Origin: Gemmatimonadota bacterium
Lineage (GTDB): Bacteria > Gemmatimonadota > Gemmatimonadetes > Gemmatimonadales > GWC2-71-9
Reading direction: 5' to 3'
Length of the DNA stretch: 64,000 bases
Assembly (NCBI GenBank): GCA_029863245.1
Contig: JAOTVV010000003.1
Coordinates: 175,359-239,358, forward strand
Positions within the stretch are counted from its first letter, which is position 1, and each line of letters opens with the position of its first letter. Under the pieces are notes generated by a model. The model did not search any database, was not told the origin of the DNA, and saw only the letters and a program-made list of their open reading frames with translations. Both the position numbers and the translations under genes were made by a program. Below are positions 51,801 to 59,644 of the stretch, piece by piece.

Positions 51801-52916
51801 CGAGGTCCCGTTCTTTGTACCATATCCCCCTCCACCAAGCGTGCTGTACACACCAACTCCGGGGGCCGCGAGTTCGATCTCAGGTCCGGTGTTCGAGAAC
51901 GAGGCCACATTGTCAGACTGGTAGATGGCGGCGACGGCGATCGCATACGGCTGCGCTGCTGGGAACCCGACCTGCCCGCTGAGGAGTTGCCCTTCGTTAC
52001 CAGCGGACGCGACCGGAAACACGCCTGCTGAGTACGCGGCGAACAGCGCATCACCCCGGGCGAAACTGGGGTACAGGCCGCCGAAACTCATGTTAATAAC
52101 GTCCAGGTCGTTCGTAGTCGCCCATTCAATTCCCAAGATGCTGTGGGACCGAAGCACGCTGCAGGTGGTGAGTCCGGCGTTCTCAGGATCGAACACACGA
52201 AGCGCATAGAGGTCCACCTCGGGTGCCACGCCAACCACGCCGATCGTGTTGTCCAGCGCGGCAACGGTTCCAGCGACGTGTGTACCGTGGGTGGAGGAAC
52301 AAATAGCCGAGTTATCGTCCCAATCACTCCGTGTCGTTCCCCCGGTGACGAGGTTTATTCCTCCGATCGGGTTGAGATCGGGATGATCCTCATCGATACC
52401 CGTGTCGAGGATGCCTACCGACACGCCCGATCCCTTGGTAAACGACCATGCGGACGATGCACCGACCCGCGTAATGCCCCACGGCGTCGTTTGCGCCGTG
52501 GGCTCGTCCAGGTGATCTGGCTCGACGTAATCAATGTTGGGATTTGCCAGTAGCTCTTCCAACCGGTCAGGATCGATGATGGCTGCGACAGCCGGGATGA
52601 TCTGGTACTGGATCGTCACCTCCACACCCAGCGGTGCCAGCGACACTGCCAACTGTGCAACTGCATTCGGAGCCAGCGCTGAGGTCCCGTCCGAACGCAT
52701 CCCTTGCCCCGCGTCCACTGGCTTGAAGCCGATGATCACGCGTCCGTTGAGCTCTCGAATCTGGGTCTTGATCGTTGCGATCTCTTGTGGGGTTAGGCCG
52801 GCTTGTCGCCCTGGCCGTTCCTGTTGCGACCACAGATCGCTCGGCAGCGAGATAAGCAGCAGTATGAGAATTCCCGCGAGACCGTAACGCCGCACGTCCG
52901 GCTCCCTCGCAAACAT
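48867..52916 (-). CDS. Large secreted S8 subtilisin-like protease with cohesin-like and dockerin-like ends
   Basis: 1349 residues; ATG 52916 follows AGGAGG. In order: Sec signal (1-31), I9-type propeptide (about 55-135), and the S8 catalytic domain with Asp171 (GILDTGID), His210 (STHGTHVAG), Asn307 and Ser372 (GTSMASPHVAG). BACON/Ig-like modules (WTATDDATWITLNPASGSAS; WTGSPSESWITIDPTSGTAS) and a PPC-like stretch follow, then an NHL-like propeller (GSPGGVALGEDGNWYVGIRDF) and a cohesin-like region. The C-terminus has two dockerin-type loops (GDVTHDGAVGAADAVQCLRDLV and CDVDRDAAMTGTDAVYILRWLVS). It would be active outside the cell. It is 54 nt upstream of the cohesin lipoprotein gene. Confidence 0.88.
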   Translation of the reverse strand: MFAREPDVRRYGLAGILILLLISLPSDLWSQQERPGRQAGLTPQEIATIKTQIRELNGRVIIGFKPVDAGQGMRSDGTSALAPNAVAQLAVSLAPLGVEVTIQYQIIPAVAAIIDPDRLEELLANPNIDYVEPDHLDEPTAQTTPWGITRVGASSAWSFTKGSGVSVGILDTGIDEDHPDLNPIGGINLVTGGTTRSDWDDNSAICSSTHGTHVAGTVAALDNTIGVVGVAPEVDLYALRVFDPENAGLTTCSVLRSHSILGIEWATTNDLDVINMSFGGLYPSFARGDALFAAYSAGVFPVASAGNEGQLLSGQVGFPAAQPYAIAVAAIYQSDNVASFSNTGPEIELAAPGVGVYSTLGGGGYGTKNGTSMASPHVAGVAALVRAARPDLTVDQVRQILRSTAQDIEASGFDWESGYGVVDAGAAVAAVASGSFALSVDPMEVTLAAEPGGASITAPVEIRNVGAAGTIDWTATDDATWITLNPASGSASDVTPDQFDVVANPSGLGTGFYTGFVTISGNAANSPVTMRVRLAVAPRIALDAAITTAGMLPVGERVRYLLSGTAGQEIDVAVLTDYSASPALIDPVVRVYKPDGETLLDWNDMAPYAGLGFQALVYRVYLPETGDYVVEVGAWADAFGGGYLLKARPAAAILGFSWWGFVTRGEQNGSSLSTPLTVFDLTGLGTVAWTGSPSESWITIDPTSGTASQTGELITLEDFSIPEVREETGVVGQETGVVEQSEVSGVDPAVARPLSSAFVRGLLGTGDYELSDERLAEPLLAWVKAAARGKLDSPRLTNDLQETSVEVTLNPTGVPEEWNFGSIQFQAADGWLQNQIVELGFYVYSEGMAIISSGHDYAWGMATGDTRNGPPSVMVATRDNGGSLIPISPDGTVGAPIATGIGSPGGVALGEDGNWYVGIRDFAWTVRRVTPDGTVSDFKVLPDGGVFWLTWGPQNDLFGSSRCLNSGQVYRIPLDGSAEDPISTSLPSCVGGVAYRPQDNSVYVANNLSNYGLTKVSLDDGSSTTLASSVYDVQAVAVGRSGIVYFTDDTGRVWSIDPDLTSTATQLALAPGFYNLFGLALTEGALMFLSGASDGFGEFYTYPVNDGPLPHPAGQALYVARFAPEDMSTADYPGVGDPRAMHGEPFKLPQILYSKDDSNLPVAAFVEEISWSPADMTYVAVEEGDFGGTFLCNDADAGTQGTLPCTGARTDAVGVPRVTLLTLQLQSDPALQPDACVSIAKDVTELSGELGEDLLSLVEWSNVNVGVSEYAFGDVTHDGAVGAADAVQCLRDLVSLPICPTCDVAMCDVDRDAAMTGTDAVYILRWLVSLGLPPYHRIAMHGLEECQVP

Positions 52917-53021
52917 GTCTTCCTCCTAGGCCTTTAGACCACCGAATTCGTCCGCCGATTGCGCATTCGTTGCCACGGCTTCGTGGACCTCCGCCAAAAG
53001 AAACGCTGGGTCAGCTGCGGC

Positions 53022-54302
53022 TCACGGCGTGACCACGCAGACATTCACAGGCTCGGTTATGATGATCGCGCGCTCCAATAGATTGATAGACTCGAAGGTC
53101 ACTGGGTCTATTGCTGTCAGTTCGGTTAGGGTTGGAGTGAAGTCAGAACATCCTTCGCTCAGGCCCTGGACGCTGAACGTCAGGGCATCGAGCACGTCGC
53201 CCGTTAATCCGGCCGCTGAGATTGCCGAGAACTTGAGCGTACCGGCGGGAGTCTCGTTCGAGAAGAGCAGGTCCCAGATGGTCCCTGCCGCATCATCGAG
53301 ATAGTCGAGGAGCGACCCAGTCCAGGTCACGTCACCAACCATCGAAGTCAGCGGTTCCGAGATCTGCGTGACATCCAGCTGCAGCGCAATATCCGACGTG
53401 CCGCCCACCGATGGACTCACGGGGGCTGCCAGGGTGCGGACGTAGACGACCGGCTTCACCGTCACCGTCACACAACCGTCAGCTTCCGGCCCGGAGCTGC
53501 TCGCGCAGACGGTGCTCGTCCCCTCTGCAACACCGCTGACCTCTCCCGTCCCGGGATCCACGTCGGCAACGCCCGGCACCAAGCTCGACCACGTCACCGT
53601 CCGACCGGTCACCGGCCGACCGATGCGATCGCGGACCACCGCGTCGAGCGTCTCTGTCAGCCCGATTCCCACCACCGGCTGCTCCGGGCTGACGTCCACC
53701 CAGCCGTCGTCATACTGGACGTTCGCCCAGACGTACACGGCGAAGTTGAAGGTCAAGACGCTCGACGGCACGTTCCACCGCCACATCATGGGAGACGAGA
53801 TATCGTCGGTGTCTAGCATCTCGTCATACTGAAAGTACGGCTGTTCGGTCAAGATAAACGTCGCTGTACCAGACGCGTTGGCTACGGTCACGATGCCGTC
53901 CCCACCAGTCACGCTCGGGCCCTCATGGAAGAACACGCGAACGCCCTCGGGATCGAGGGTCGTGCCATCGGTAGTTCCGAGGGCCTGCCCAATCAGGTTC
54001 TGCACCGTGACGTCTGCCTGAAACACGGCGGAGCCGTCGTAGCTCACGTTGTCGGAGGCCAGCCGCACATGGGGATTTCCAACGATGACCGAGAGCGAGA
54101 GCCCTGGCACCGGGTCGCTCTGAAGGCCCTGGCACAAGACTGTGCCGGCCGCCACCTCCGCGCGACACGCAATCACCTGTGGCAGCGGAGCTGTGTCTTC
54201 AGTCGGGGCCGTCGGGATGGTGGGGTCGTCGCACGCCCCTGCGAGGAGGATAGCGACCAAAGGAGTGATCGTTCGAGTCAGGAACTGCAGTGTACGTGGC
54301 AT
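53022..54302 (-). CDS. Secreted lipoprotein sharing the duplicated N-terminal domain, with Big2 and cohesin-like domains
   Basis: ATG 54302 after GGAGG gives 426 residues; the lipobox is LLAGAC. Residues about 40-230 are homologous to the same region of the peptidase at 44032 (FQADVTVQNLIGQALGTTDG, TFILTEQPYFQYDEML, WRWNVPSSVLTFNFAVYV). A Big2-like domain follows (VTWSSLVPGVADVDPGTGEV, SGPEADGCVTVTV). The end is a cohesin-like domain (SPSVGGTSDIALQLDV, TLKFSAISAAGLTGDVLDALTFSVQG) instead of a peptidase. It is immediately downstream of the second small peptide (54365), mirroring the 43742-44032 pair, and 105 bp upstream of the S8 gene. Confidence 0.82.
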   Translation of the reverse strand: MPRTLQFLTRTITPLVAILLAGACDDPTIPTAPTEDTAPLPQVIACRAEVAAGTVLCQGLQSDPVPGLSLSVIVGNPHVRLASDNVSYDGSAVFQADVTVQNLIGQALGTTDGTTLDPEGVRVFFHEGPSVTGGDGIVTVANASGTATFILTEQPYFQYDEMLDTDDISSPMMWRWNVPSSVLTFNFAVYVWANVQYDDGWVDVSPEQPVVGIGLTETLDAVVRDRIGRPVTGRTVTWSSLVPGVADVDPGTGEVSGVAEGTSTVCASSSGPEADGCVTVTVKPVVYVRTLAAPVSPSVGGTSDIALQLDVTQISEPLTSMVGDVTWTGSLLDYLDDAAGTIWDLLFSNETPAGTLKFSAISAAGLTGDVLDALTFSVQGLSEGCSDFTPTLTELTAIDPVTFESINLLERAIIITEPVNVCVVTP

Positions 54303-54364
54303 CGTACCCTCCACGACATGACGCGTCGGTGGGTTACCTCTTCGAGCTGCAAACCCGCGAGTGA

Positions 54365-54538
54365 CTAGAACACGGTGCTGCCGCCCGTATCGCCTCCCCC
54401 ACCTATTGGGCTACCGGTCTGCAAGGTGAGGTCGGTCAAACGGGGCAGATCGGTAATCTGCGGTTTGGTCCAGCGCTTCTTCTCAGTTGGCGGTAAGTCA
54501 GCGTTCGGTCCGGGATTGGGTGCGGTGCGACCGTCCAT
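54365..54538 (-). CDS. Small RiPP-like peptide, copy 2
   Basis: 57 codons with GAGGAGG before the start; the track version adds 17 codons upstream. The C-terminal half is WTKPQITDLPRLTDLTLQTG, then SPIGGGGDTGG and STVF. It shares LTDLTLQTGSPIGG with the peptide at 43742. If the core began at the Gly of QTG, an Asp would be at position 9 here and an Asn at that place in copy 1; lasso rings need Asp or Glu at 7-9, so only this copy would qualify. It is followed after 62 bp by the lipoprotein gene at 54302. The repeated pairing suggests a functional link. Confidence 0.7.
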   Translation of the reverse strand: MDGRTAPNPGPNADLPPTEKKRWTKPQITDLPRLTDLTLQTGSPIGGGGDTGGSTVF

Positions 54539-54636
54539 GGTGGCCTCCTCGATCAAGCCATGACCGCTGCGCGCACCGACTCGCGTCACGCTCGCGGACG
54601 CGTCGGTCGAGCGACAGGATCACCAAGTTCCAGAGG

Positions 54637-54868
54637 GGCTCTCCGCCGAAGACTCGGCGGTCTCGTCGTCAGGCGGGCGTCAGACTGCGGCGTCGGTCGG
54701 GCGGCGGGGCCAGAGGGGCAACGACGTGAGCTGTCACCTTCCAGGCGTTGACTATGTAACGCGGGACACCGTCGCGCAAGTACTGCAGCGACAACACATT
54801 ACGAGGGTTTTGGTCCAGATTGTGTTGCGCACGACTTCTAGCTCGTGGCCCACGAGGGCAGCCGCTGC
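54637..54868 (-). repeat. Inverted repeat, right arm, carrying a gene tail
   Basis: Reverse complement of 46445-46677. On the minus strand it encodes RNVLSLQYLRDGVPRYIVN, KVTAHVVAPLAP and PPPDRRRSLTPA, then a stop and a CCGCCGA-type hairpin. The gene body is absent; the upstream side runs into the opposing M28 remnant. Confidence 0.75.
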
Positions 54869-54891
54869 CTGACCCAATTGGGTAGTCTGGA

Positions 54892-55211
54892 ATGACAGCC
54901 CGGTTGCACGAAACCGATGCCTGGTACGACTCCGCGCTCGAGAAGAAGATGGCGGCGGGCGGGCTCTCGGCCGCCGCCGAGCGTGCGCTGGCCGACACCA
55001 CGGGTCTGCCCGGGCGCCATGGTTCCGCCACACGCTGTACGCACCCGGCGTGTACGCGGGCTACGGGGTCAAGACGCTGCCGGGCGTGCGCGAGGGGACC
55101 GAACAGTGCGCGTGGGAGGAGACGGAGCGGGAGATTGCACGGGCGGCCGCCGCCCTAGGTCGTCTGGTCGATGTCGTGGAGCGTGCGGGGTGGGTCCTCG
55201 GAGCGCCGTGA
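54892..55211 (+). pseudogene. M28 glutamate-carboxypeptidase-like, C-terminal fragment with frameshift
   Basis: Reads ARLHETDAWYDSALEKKMAAGG..ERALADTTGLPGR, then in a shifted frame WFRHTLYAPGVYAGYGVKTLPGVRE..AAAALGRLVDVV to TGA 55209. This is the transferrin-receptor-like dimerisation domain that ends M28 carboxypeptidases. One C appears to be missing where GLPGRPWFRH is expected (near 55018). The peptidase domain itself is absent. Confidence 0.78.
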
Positions 55212-55290
55212 GCGCTCCCGGCCCTCTGTCCCACCAGTTAGCCGCACTCGCGGCCGAGATTGCCCGATCCCCCGATCAGACGATCTTTCC

Positions 55291-55386
55291 AACCGCCTAA
55301 CCGCCTAACCGCCTAACCGCCTAACCGTGTAACCGCCTAACCGCCTAACCGTGTAACCGCCTAACCGCCTAACCGCCTAACCGCCC
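55291..55386 (+). repeat. 8-bp tandem repeat array, 12 units
   Basis: Twelve consecutive 8-mers starting AACCGCCT; units 5 and 8 are AACCGTGT and the last is AACCGCCC. The same unit occurs in degenerate form at 43623. The array overlaps the 3' end of the histidine kinase at 55369: read on the minus strand, a unit boundary supplies that gene's TAG stop. It is not a CRISPR, since there are no spacers. Confidence 0.9.
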
Positions 55387-57012
55387 ATCTCCCCCCGACC
55401 CCATCATCGAGGCGATCGAGCGCCCGGTACGCAGGAGCCAGCGCCGCACCGGAGTCCCCCGCTCGGTACCGGCGGGCTGGGGCTCCACAGGCGCCGCGCT
55501 CGGCCCGGCCGGAAGGCGCAGCGCTCCGCGCATCGGCGGGCCGGTTTCCACTCGGCGTTCGGGTACCGTCCCCGGCAGCATCACGTGGAAGATCGTCCCG
55601 CCACCCGACCGGCTCTCGACATCCACGGTGCCTCCGTGCGCCTCGACGAGTTGGCGCACGATGGCGAGCCCCAGACCCACACCGCCGTCGGACCGCTTGC
55701 GGCCCGCCTGGTAGTACTTGCTGAACACGAATGACACTTCCTCGTCCGGGATGCCCACGCCGGAATCGATCACGGCGAAGTGCAACGCCGATGGGCGGGT
55801 CCGATCGCCCCATACTCGAATGGACACCTTGCCGCCCCGGGGCGTGAACTTGAAGGCGTTGGACAAGAGGTTGCCGACGATCTCGTTGTGCAGGGCTTCT
55901 GGGTCCACCTCCACAAAGGCAGGTGCGCTCGGGTCCACGCTCACCGTGAAGTCGATGCCGTGGTGCCGAGCCTGCGGCTCGAACGCGCTCCGCACCCAGC
56001 CGAAGGTCGGGACGACCGGGACCTGCTCGGTCTGGATTGGATACGCCTGTGCCTCGATCCGTCCCAGGTTGAGCATGCGGTTCACGCGCTCGGTCAAGAG
56101 CCGCACGTGCTCGTGGATCGTGCGGAAGTGGCCGCGCTGCTGCTCGTCGAGCTTGGGGCCGGCCGCTTCCTCGATCAGTTCGGCACACCCGTTGATGATG
56201 TTGAGCGGGGCCTTGATGTCGTGGCTCACGACGTTCAAGACTTCACCCCGGATCCGCTCCAGCTCCGCCAGCTGGTTGGTCATCGAGCGGAACGAGCGGC
56301 TCAGGTCACCCAGCTCGTCTTCGCGCTCATAGGGCAGGTCTGACGGCGCCACGAACACCCCGTGCGCCACCGAGGCCATGCTGGTTCGGAGTCGCCGCAC
56401 CGGACGGGTGAGCGTCAACGTGGTCCACAGCGCGACGGCAGCGCCGAACGCGAGCGCGAGCAGCCCAGCGAGAAGGGCCGTCCGGATCGCGCCGGCACTG
56501 ATCTCTTGCGCTGCGGTCGCCGCGCGCGCGCTGGAACGATTGATCGCATCGCCGATCGGAGCGACGGTCGACCGCGCCTCCACGAGGACGGGCTGCACGG
56601 TGGTGCGCAAGTAGTCAGTGGCATCCTGCGCGCGGCGGGCCTCGACCAGTGCCTCCAACGCGAGCGTCGCTGCCGCCAGCGAGTCCAGCCATACCGTGGG
56701 CGGGGTGTCGACGCTGCCGATGCCTGCCTGCGCGAGTCGATCGGCGCCCGCGAGGGCCTGGTTCAACGCCTTGTGCATTCCGGCGCGGAACGCCGGGTCG
56801 GGGGCAATCACGTAGCTCCGCGCCTGGCGGTCGAACTCGATGAGGCCGGTGCGCAACTCACCCAGGGCGTCCAACGTGGTTGCCTGGTTGGTCTGCAGCG
56901 TGACGGCGATCTCGCGCACCTGCCTGAGACGCCCGATCCCATAGGCGAGGGGCATGCCCAGAAGCAGCGCGATCGCGGCGAAGGCGAGCAGGAGTCGGGC
57001 GCGAATGGTCAC
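55369..57012 (-). CDS. Membrane sensor histidine kinase
   Basis: 547 residues. TM1 (LLLAFAAIALLLGMPLAYG), a helical CHASE3/4HB-type periplasmic region (TLDALGELRTGLIEFDRQARSYV, about 35-175), TM2 (ALLAGLLALAFGAAVALWTTL), HAMP, HisKA with the H-box VSHDIKAPLNI, then HATPase_c with NLLSNAFKFTPRGG, DSGVGIP and GLGLAIVRQLVEAHGG. The last 60 residues (proline/arginine-rich) have no domain and run into the 8-bp repeat array that supplies the stop. It is the third gene of the minus-strand operon behind the HD-GYP regulator and a small lipoprotein. Confidence 0.9.
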   Translation of the reverse strand: MTIRARLLLAFAAIALLLGMPLAYGIGRLRQVREIAVTLQTNQATTLDALGELRTGLIEFDRQARSYVIAPDPAFRAGMHKALNQALAGADRLAQAGIGSVDTPPTVWLDSLAAATLALEALVEARRAQDATDYLRTTVQPVLVEARSTVAPIGDAINRSSARAATAAQEISAGAIRTALLAGLLALAFGAAVALWTTLTLTRPVRRLRTSMASVAHGVFVAPSDLPYEREDELGDLSRSFRSMTNQLAELERIRGEVLNVVSHDIKAPLNIINGCAELIEEAAGPKLDEQQRGHFRTIHEHVRLLTERVNRMLNLGRIEAQAYPIQTEQVPVVPTFGWVRSAFEPQARHHGIDFTVSVDPSAPAFVEVDPEALHNEIVGNLLSNAFKFTPRGGKVSIRVWGDRTRPSALHFAVIDSGVGIPDEEVSFVFSKYYQAGRKRSDGGVGLGLAIVRQLVEAHGGTVDVESRSGGGTIFHVMLPGTVPERRVETGPPMRGALRLPAGPSAAPVEPQPAGTERGTPVRRWLLRTGRSIASMMGSGGDGRLGG

Positions 57013-57025
57013 GCGGAGGTCTCCA

Positions 57026-57535
57026 TCAGGGCTTGAGCGTCTCGCGAATCCGTTTCAGCTCTTCCTGGAGCTGCGCCACGGTCGCCTCGAGATCGCGAAG
57101 CCTCGTCGCCAGAGGCCGTGTCGCAAGCGTCGGGAGTGGAGCGGTCGCGTTCTGCACCACCTTCGAGTCGGGCCGGGCGCCGAGATCGAGCGCGAGCGCG
57201 TACAGAGACTGCGCCAGCACCGCCTCCCACGGCTCACCGGCGCTCGCGCGATGGCCCGCAGCCAGTTCGGCACCGAGTTTGGGGTCGCGAGCCGGGTTGC
57301 GCGGGTCGAGGGCGATGGCCGCCGCGAGCAAGCGAGCCTGACGTTCCAGGCCGCCTCCCGGTTTCGCCGCGACGACCGCACGCAGATGGTCGAGCGCCGT
57401 TGGCAGCTCGTTGCGGTCGAGGGCCTCCAGCGCCACCGCCATATGATCCGTCGGACTGGTGGCCATGCGACCGCCCGCCGCGGCACATGCCACCGCGAGG
57501 ATCGACGTTCCAAGCGTGACTGCACCCCGAATCAT
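57026..57535 (-). CDS. Small helical lipoprotein in the HD-GYP/kinase operon
   Basis: 169 residues with a short lipoprotein signal (TLGTSILAVAC, Cys17). The body is alanine-rich and helical with a TPR-like part (MAVALEALDRNELPTALDHLRAVVAAKPGG). It ends in a coiled coil (LRDLEATVAQLQEELKRIRETL). It overlaps the HD-GYP gene by 4 nt and precedes the histidine kinase by 13 nt. It may be an accessory sensor for the kinase. No named family is recognised. Confidence 0.75.
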   Translation of the reverse strand: MIRGAVTLGTSILAVACAAAGGRMATSPTDHMAVALEALDRNELPTALDHLRAVVAAKPGGGLERQARLLAAAIALDPRNPARDPKLGAELAAGHRASAGEPWEAVLAQSLYALALDLGARPDSKVVQNATAPLPTLATRPLATRLRDLEATVAQLQEELKRIRETLKP

Positions 57536-58644
57536 GGAGTCACTCCGTGCGAGACGGGTATCTCGTCAAGGAGCAACTCGTCGAGCTGCCCCTCGTGAAA
57601 GAGATCCACAAATGCGGCCACCACGTAGGGATCGAAGTGCGTGCCGCTGCGACGCTCGATCTCTGCCACGGCTTCGGCGAGTGACCAGGCCTCTTTGTAC
57701 GGCCTCACATGGGTCAACGCATCATACACATCCGCCACCGCCACGAGCCGACCCGAGATGGGAATGGCCTCCCTCTGCAACCCTGAGGGATAACCGGACC
57801 CGTCCCACCACTCGTGATGCGTGAGGGCGATCTCCCGTCCCATACCGAGCAGGGCCACCCGGCTGCCGGACAAGATCTCGGCCCCGATCACCGTGTGCGA
57901 ATGCATGGCCTCGGTGTCGGCCCGGTTTAGGGAGCCCTTCTTGAGCAGCACGGCGTCGGGCACGCCGATCTTCCCGACGTCGTGGAGCGGGGCCGCCCGC
58001 CGGATCAACTCCACCTGGTCGGGCGGCAGCCCCAGCCGCTCCGCCAGCAGGGCCGCGGTCCGAGCCACGCGCCGCGTGTGGAGGCCGGTGGCGTCGTCCC
58101 GGAACTCCGCGGCCCGAGCGAGCCGCTCCAGGATTTCGGCGCGCGCCTCCTCCAGTTCGTTGGTGCGCTTGAGCAGCTCGACCGTGCGCTCCGTCACCCG
58201 CTGCTCGAGCAGCTGGTTGTGCTCGCGCAAGGAACAGTGCAGCAAGCGGGTTTCCAGCAGATTGCGAACCCGCAGTCGGACTTCGACCGTCCCGAACGGT
58301 TTGGTCAGGAAATCGTTGGCGCCGTTCGACAACGCGCGTTGTTTGGTGGGCGTGCTCCCGTCCGACGTGAGCACGAGCACCGGCAGGTACTCGTCATCGG
58401 GAACCACCTCTTTGAGCTGCTCCAACACCTGGTGCCCGTCGAGGTACGGCATCTTGATATCGAGCAGGATCACGTCCGGCTGGAACGTGCGGTACAGATC
58501 GACCACCTGGCGCGGGTCGGTGGTGCTCTCGATGCACGTGTAGCCGACCGTGCCGAGGATCTGCTGCAACAGCCGGATGTTCGGCTCCTCGTCGTCGACG
58601 ATGAGGATCCGCGCGTCTTGTGAGGGTCGGTCCGATAGAGCCAC
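57532..58644 (-). CDS. Response regulator with HD-GYP cyclic-di-GMP phosphodiesterase
   Basis: 370 residues. The N-terminal receiver (ILIVDDEEPNIRLLQQIL, phospho-acceptor in VILLDIKMP, Lys in FLTKPFGT) is followed by a coiled linker and an HD-GYP domain: HTRRVARTAALLAERLGL, the metal site HDVGKIGVPD, HSHTVIGAEIL, HHEWWDGSGYPSGL (GYP motif intact) and DVYDALTHVRPYK. It should hydrolyse c-di-GMP when phosphorylated, probably by the kinase encoded at the end of the same operon. Confidence 0.92.
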   Translation of the reverse strand: MALSDRPSQDARILIVDDEEPNIRLLQQILGTVGYTCIESTTDPRQVVDLYRTFQPDVILLDIKMPYLDGHQVLEQLKEVVPDDEYLPVLVLTSDGSTPTKQRALSNGANDFLTKPFGTVEVRLRVRNLLETRLLHCSLREHNQLLEQRVTERTVELLKRTNELEEARAEILERLARAAEFRDDATGLHTRRVARTAALLAERLGLPPDQVELIRRAAPLHDVGKIGVPDAVLLKKGSLNRADTEAMHSHTVIGAEILSGSRVALLGMGREIALTHHEWWDGSGYPSGLQREAIPISGRLVAVADVYDALTHVRPYKEAWSLAEAVAEIERRSGTHFDPYVVAAFVDLFHEGQLDELLLDEIPVSHGVTP

Positions 58645-59022
58645 GCCAGCCTCCCTCGAACACTACATCGAGAACGATCGTCCCGTAACATCTGGAAATG
58701 AGACGCACGAATCACGCCGCTAACGGTGATATGGGCCATCCGCCGTCACGACGTCGAAATGCCCCGCGCCATCACCCCGGTGGGAGGCGGAGAACCCGTG
58801 GCGGGTATCGGTTTGGGACCTAATCTGGTAACACCCAACGGGATCGGCACTCTGTGATCTGGATCACATATCGGGCTTGGGGGAAGAGTGGGGGATCGGC
58901 CCGAATCGCCCGGGCAGGAACGCCGCGGCATCCTGGCCGGGTTTGACAGATGCTCCCGAATCTCCATTGTTGGTTCCGGACATCTCTGGGCCATCCCCAC
59001 ACTCGGACGTGATCGGCTGGCA
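58645..59022. other. Divergent promoter region
   Basis: About 380 bp between the minus-strand HD-GYP operon and the plus-strand deaminase. It must hold both promoters. GTGATCTGGATCACA near 58855 is a nearly perfect palindrome (TGTGATC-type half sites) and could bind a CRP/FNR-like regulator. Confidence 0.45.
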
Positions 59023-59592
59023 ATGACGCTTCCCGAAATCCGCATCGCCTACCCGCCATGGGTCGACTCGACCGTCGAGTGGGAAGGCGTGTACCCGGAG
59101 GTCGAGGACCGCATGCGGCTCGCGATCGCGCTGTCACGCGAGAACGTGGCGCGCGAGACCGGTGGCCCGTTCGGCGCCGCGGTGTTCGAGCGCGATTCGG
59201 GCCGGTTGGTGGCCGTGGGAATGAATCTGGTGGTACCGCGGTCCAACTCGGTGCTGCACGCGGAAGTCGTGGCCTGCATGATGGCCCAGGCTCGGCTCGG
59301 TCACTTTTCGCTCGGCCTTCCCGAGCTGCCCGCCCACGAGCTGGTGTCGTCGTGCGACCCCTGCGCCATGTGCCTCGGTGCCACGCTGTGGTCCGGCGTG
59401 CGGCGGCTGGTGTGCGGCGCCTCGGGCGACGATGCCAAACGGCTCGGATTCGACGAGGGGCCGGTGTTCCCGGAATCGTACCGCTACCTGGAAGCGCGGA
59501 ACGTCGAAGTCGTCCGCGGCGTGCTGCGCCACGAAGCCGCCGCCGTCCTCGATTTCTACCGCACAAGCGGCGGCCCGATCTACAACGGGTAG
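59023..59592 (+). CDS. Guanine/cytosine deaminase-like zinc deaminase
   Basis: ATG 59023 gives 189 residues; the track adds 45 codons. The zinc site is the classic pair HAEVVACMMAQ (His and the catalytic Glu) and CDPCAMCLGA. The family is cytidine/deoxycytidylate deaminase-like, and the pairing with a molybdenum hydroxylase downstream suggests guanine or another purine as substrate. It lies 52 bp before the XdhD-like gene. Confidence 0.85.
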   Translation: MTLPEIRIAYPPWVDSTVEWEGVYPEVEDRMRLAIALSRENVARETGGPFGAAVFERDSGRLVAVGMNLVVPRSNSVLHAEVVACMMAQARLGHFSLGLPELPAHELVSSCDPCAMCLGATLWSGVRRLVCGASGDDAKRLGFDEGPVFPESYRYLEARNVEVVRGVLRHEAAAVLDFYRTSGGPIYNG

Positions 59593-59644
59593 GCGCCTCG
59601 CTTGCCCCGAGGACCTGGCCGGTAGCATCCTTCATGCTGCGGCT

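Noticed and set aside
43742-54538. Complete lasso peptide biosynthetic cluster
   Set aside because: The peptides have a leader-like motif, but no cyclase, RRE protein or leader peptidase is in the window, and copy 1 has Asn instead of the ring-forming acidic residue.
55291-55386. CRISPR array
   Set aside because: The 8-bp units are directly adjacent with no spacers, and no cas genes are present. No other CRISPR-like pattern was seen.
55291-55400. Phase variation of the histidine kinase by the 8-bp array
   Set aside because: The stop codon lies in the first unit reached by the gene, so changes in copy number would not alter the protein.
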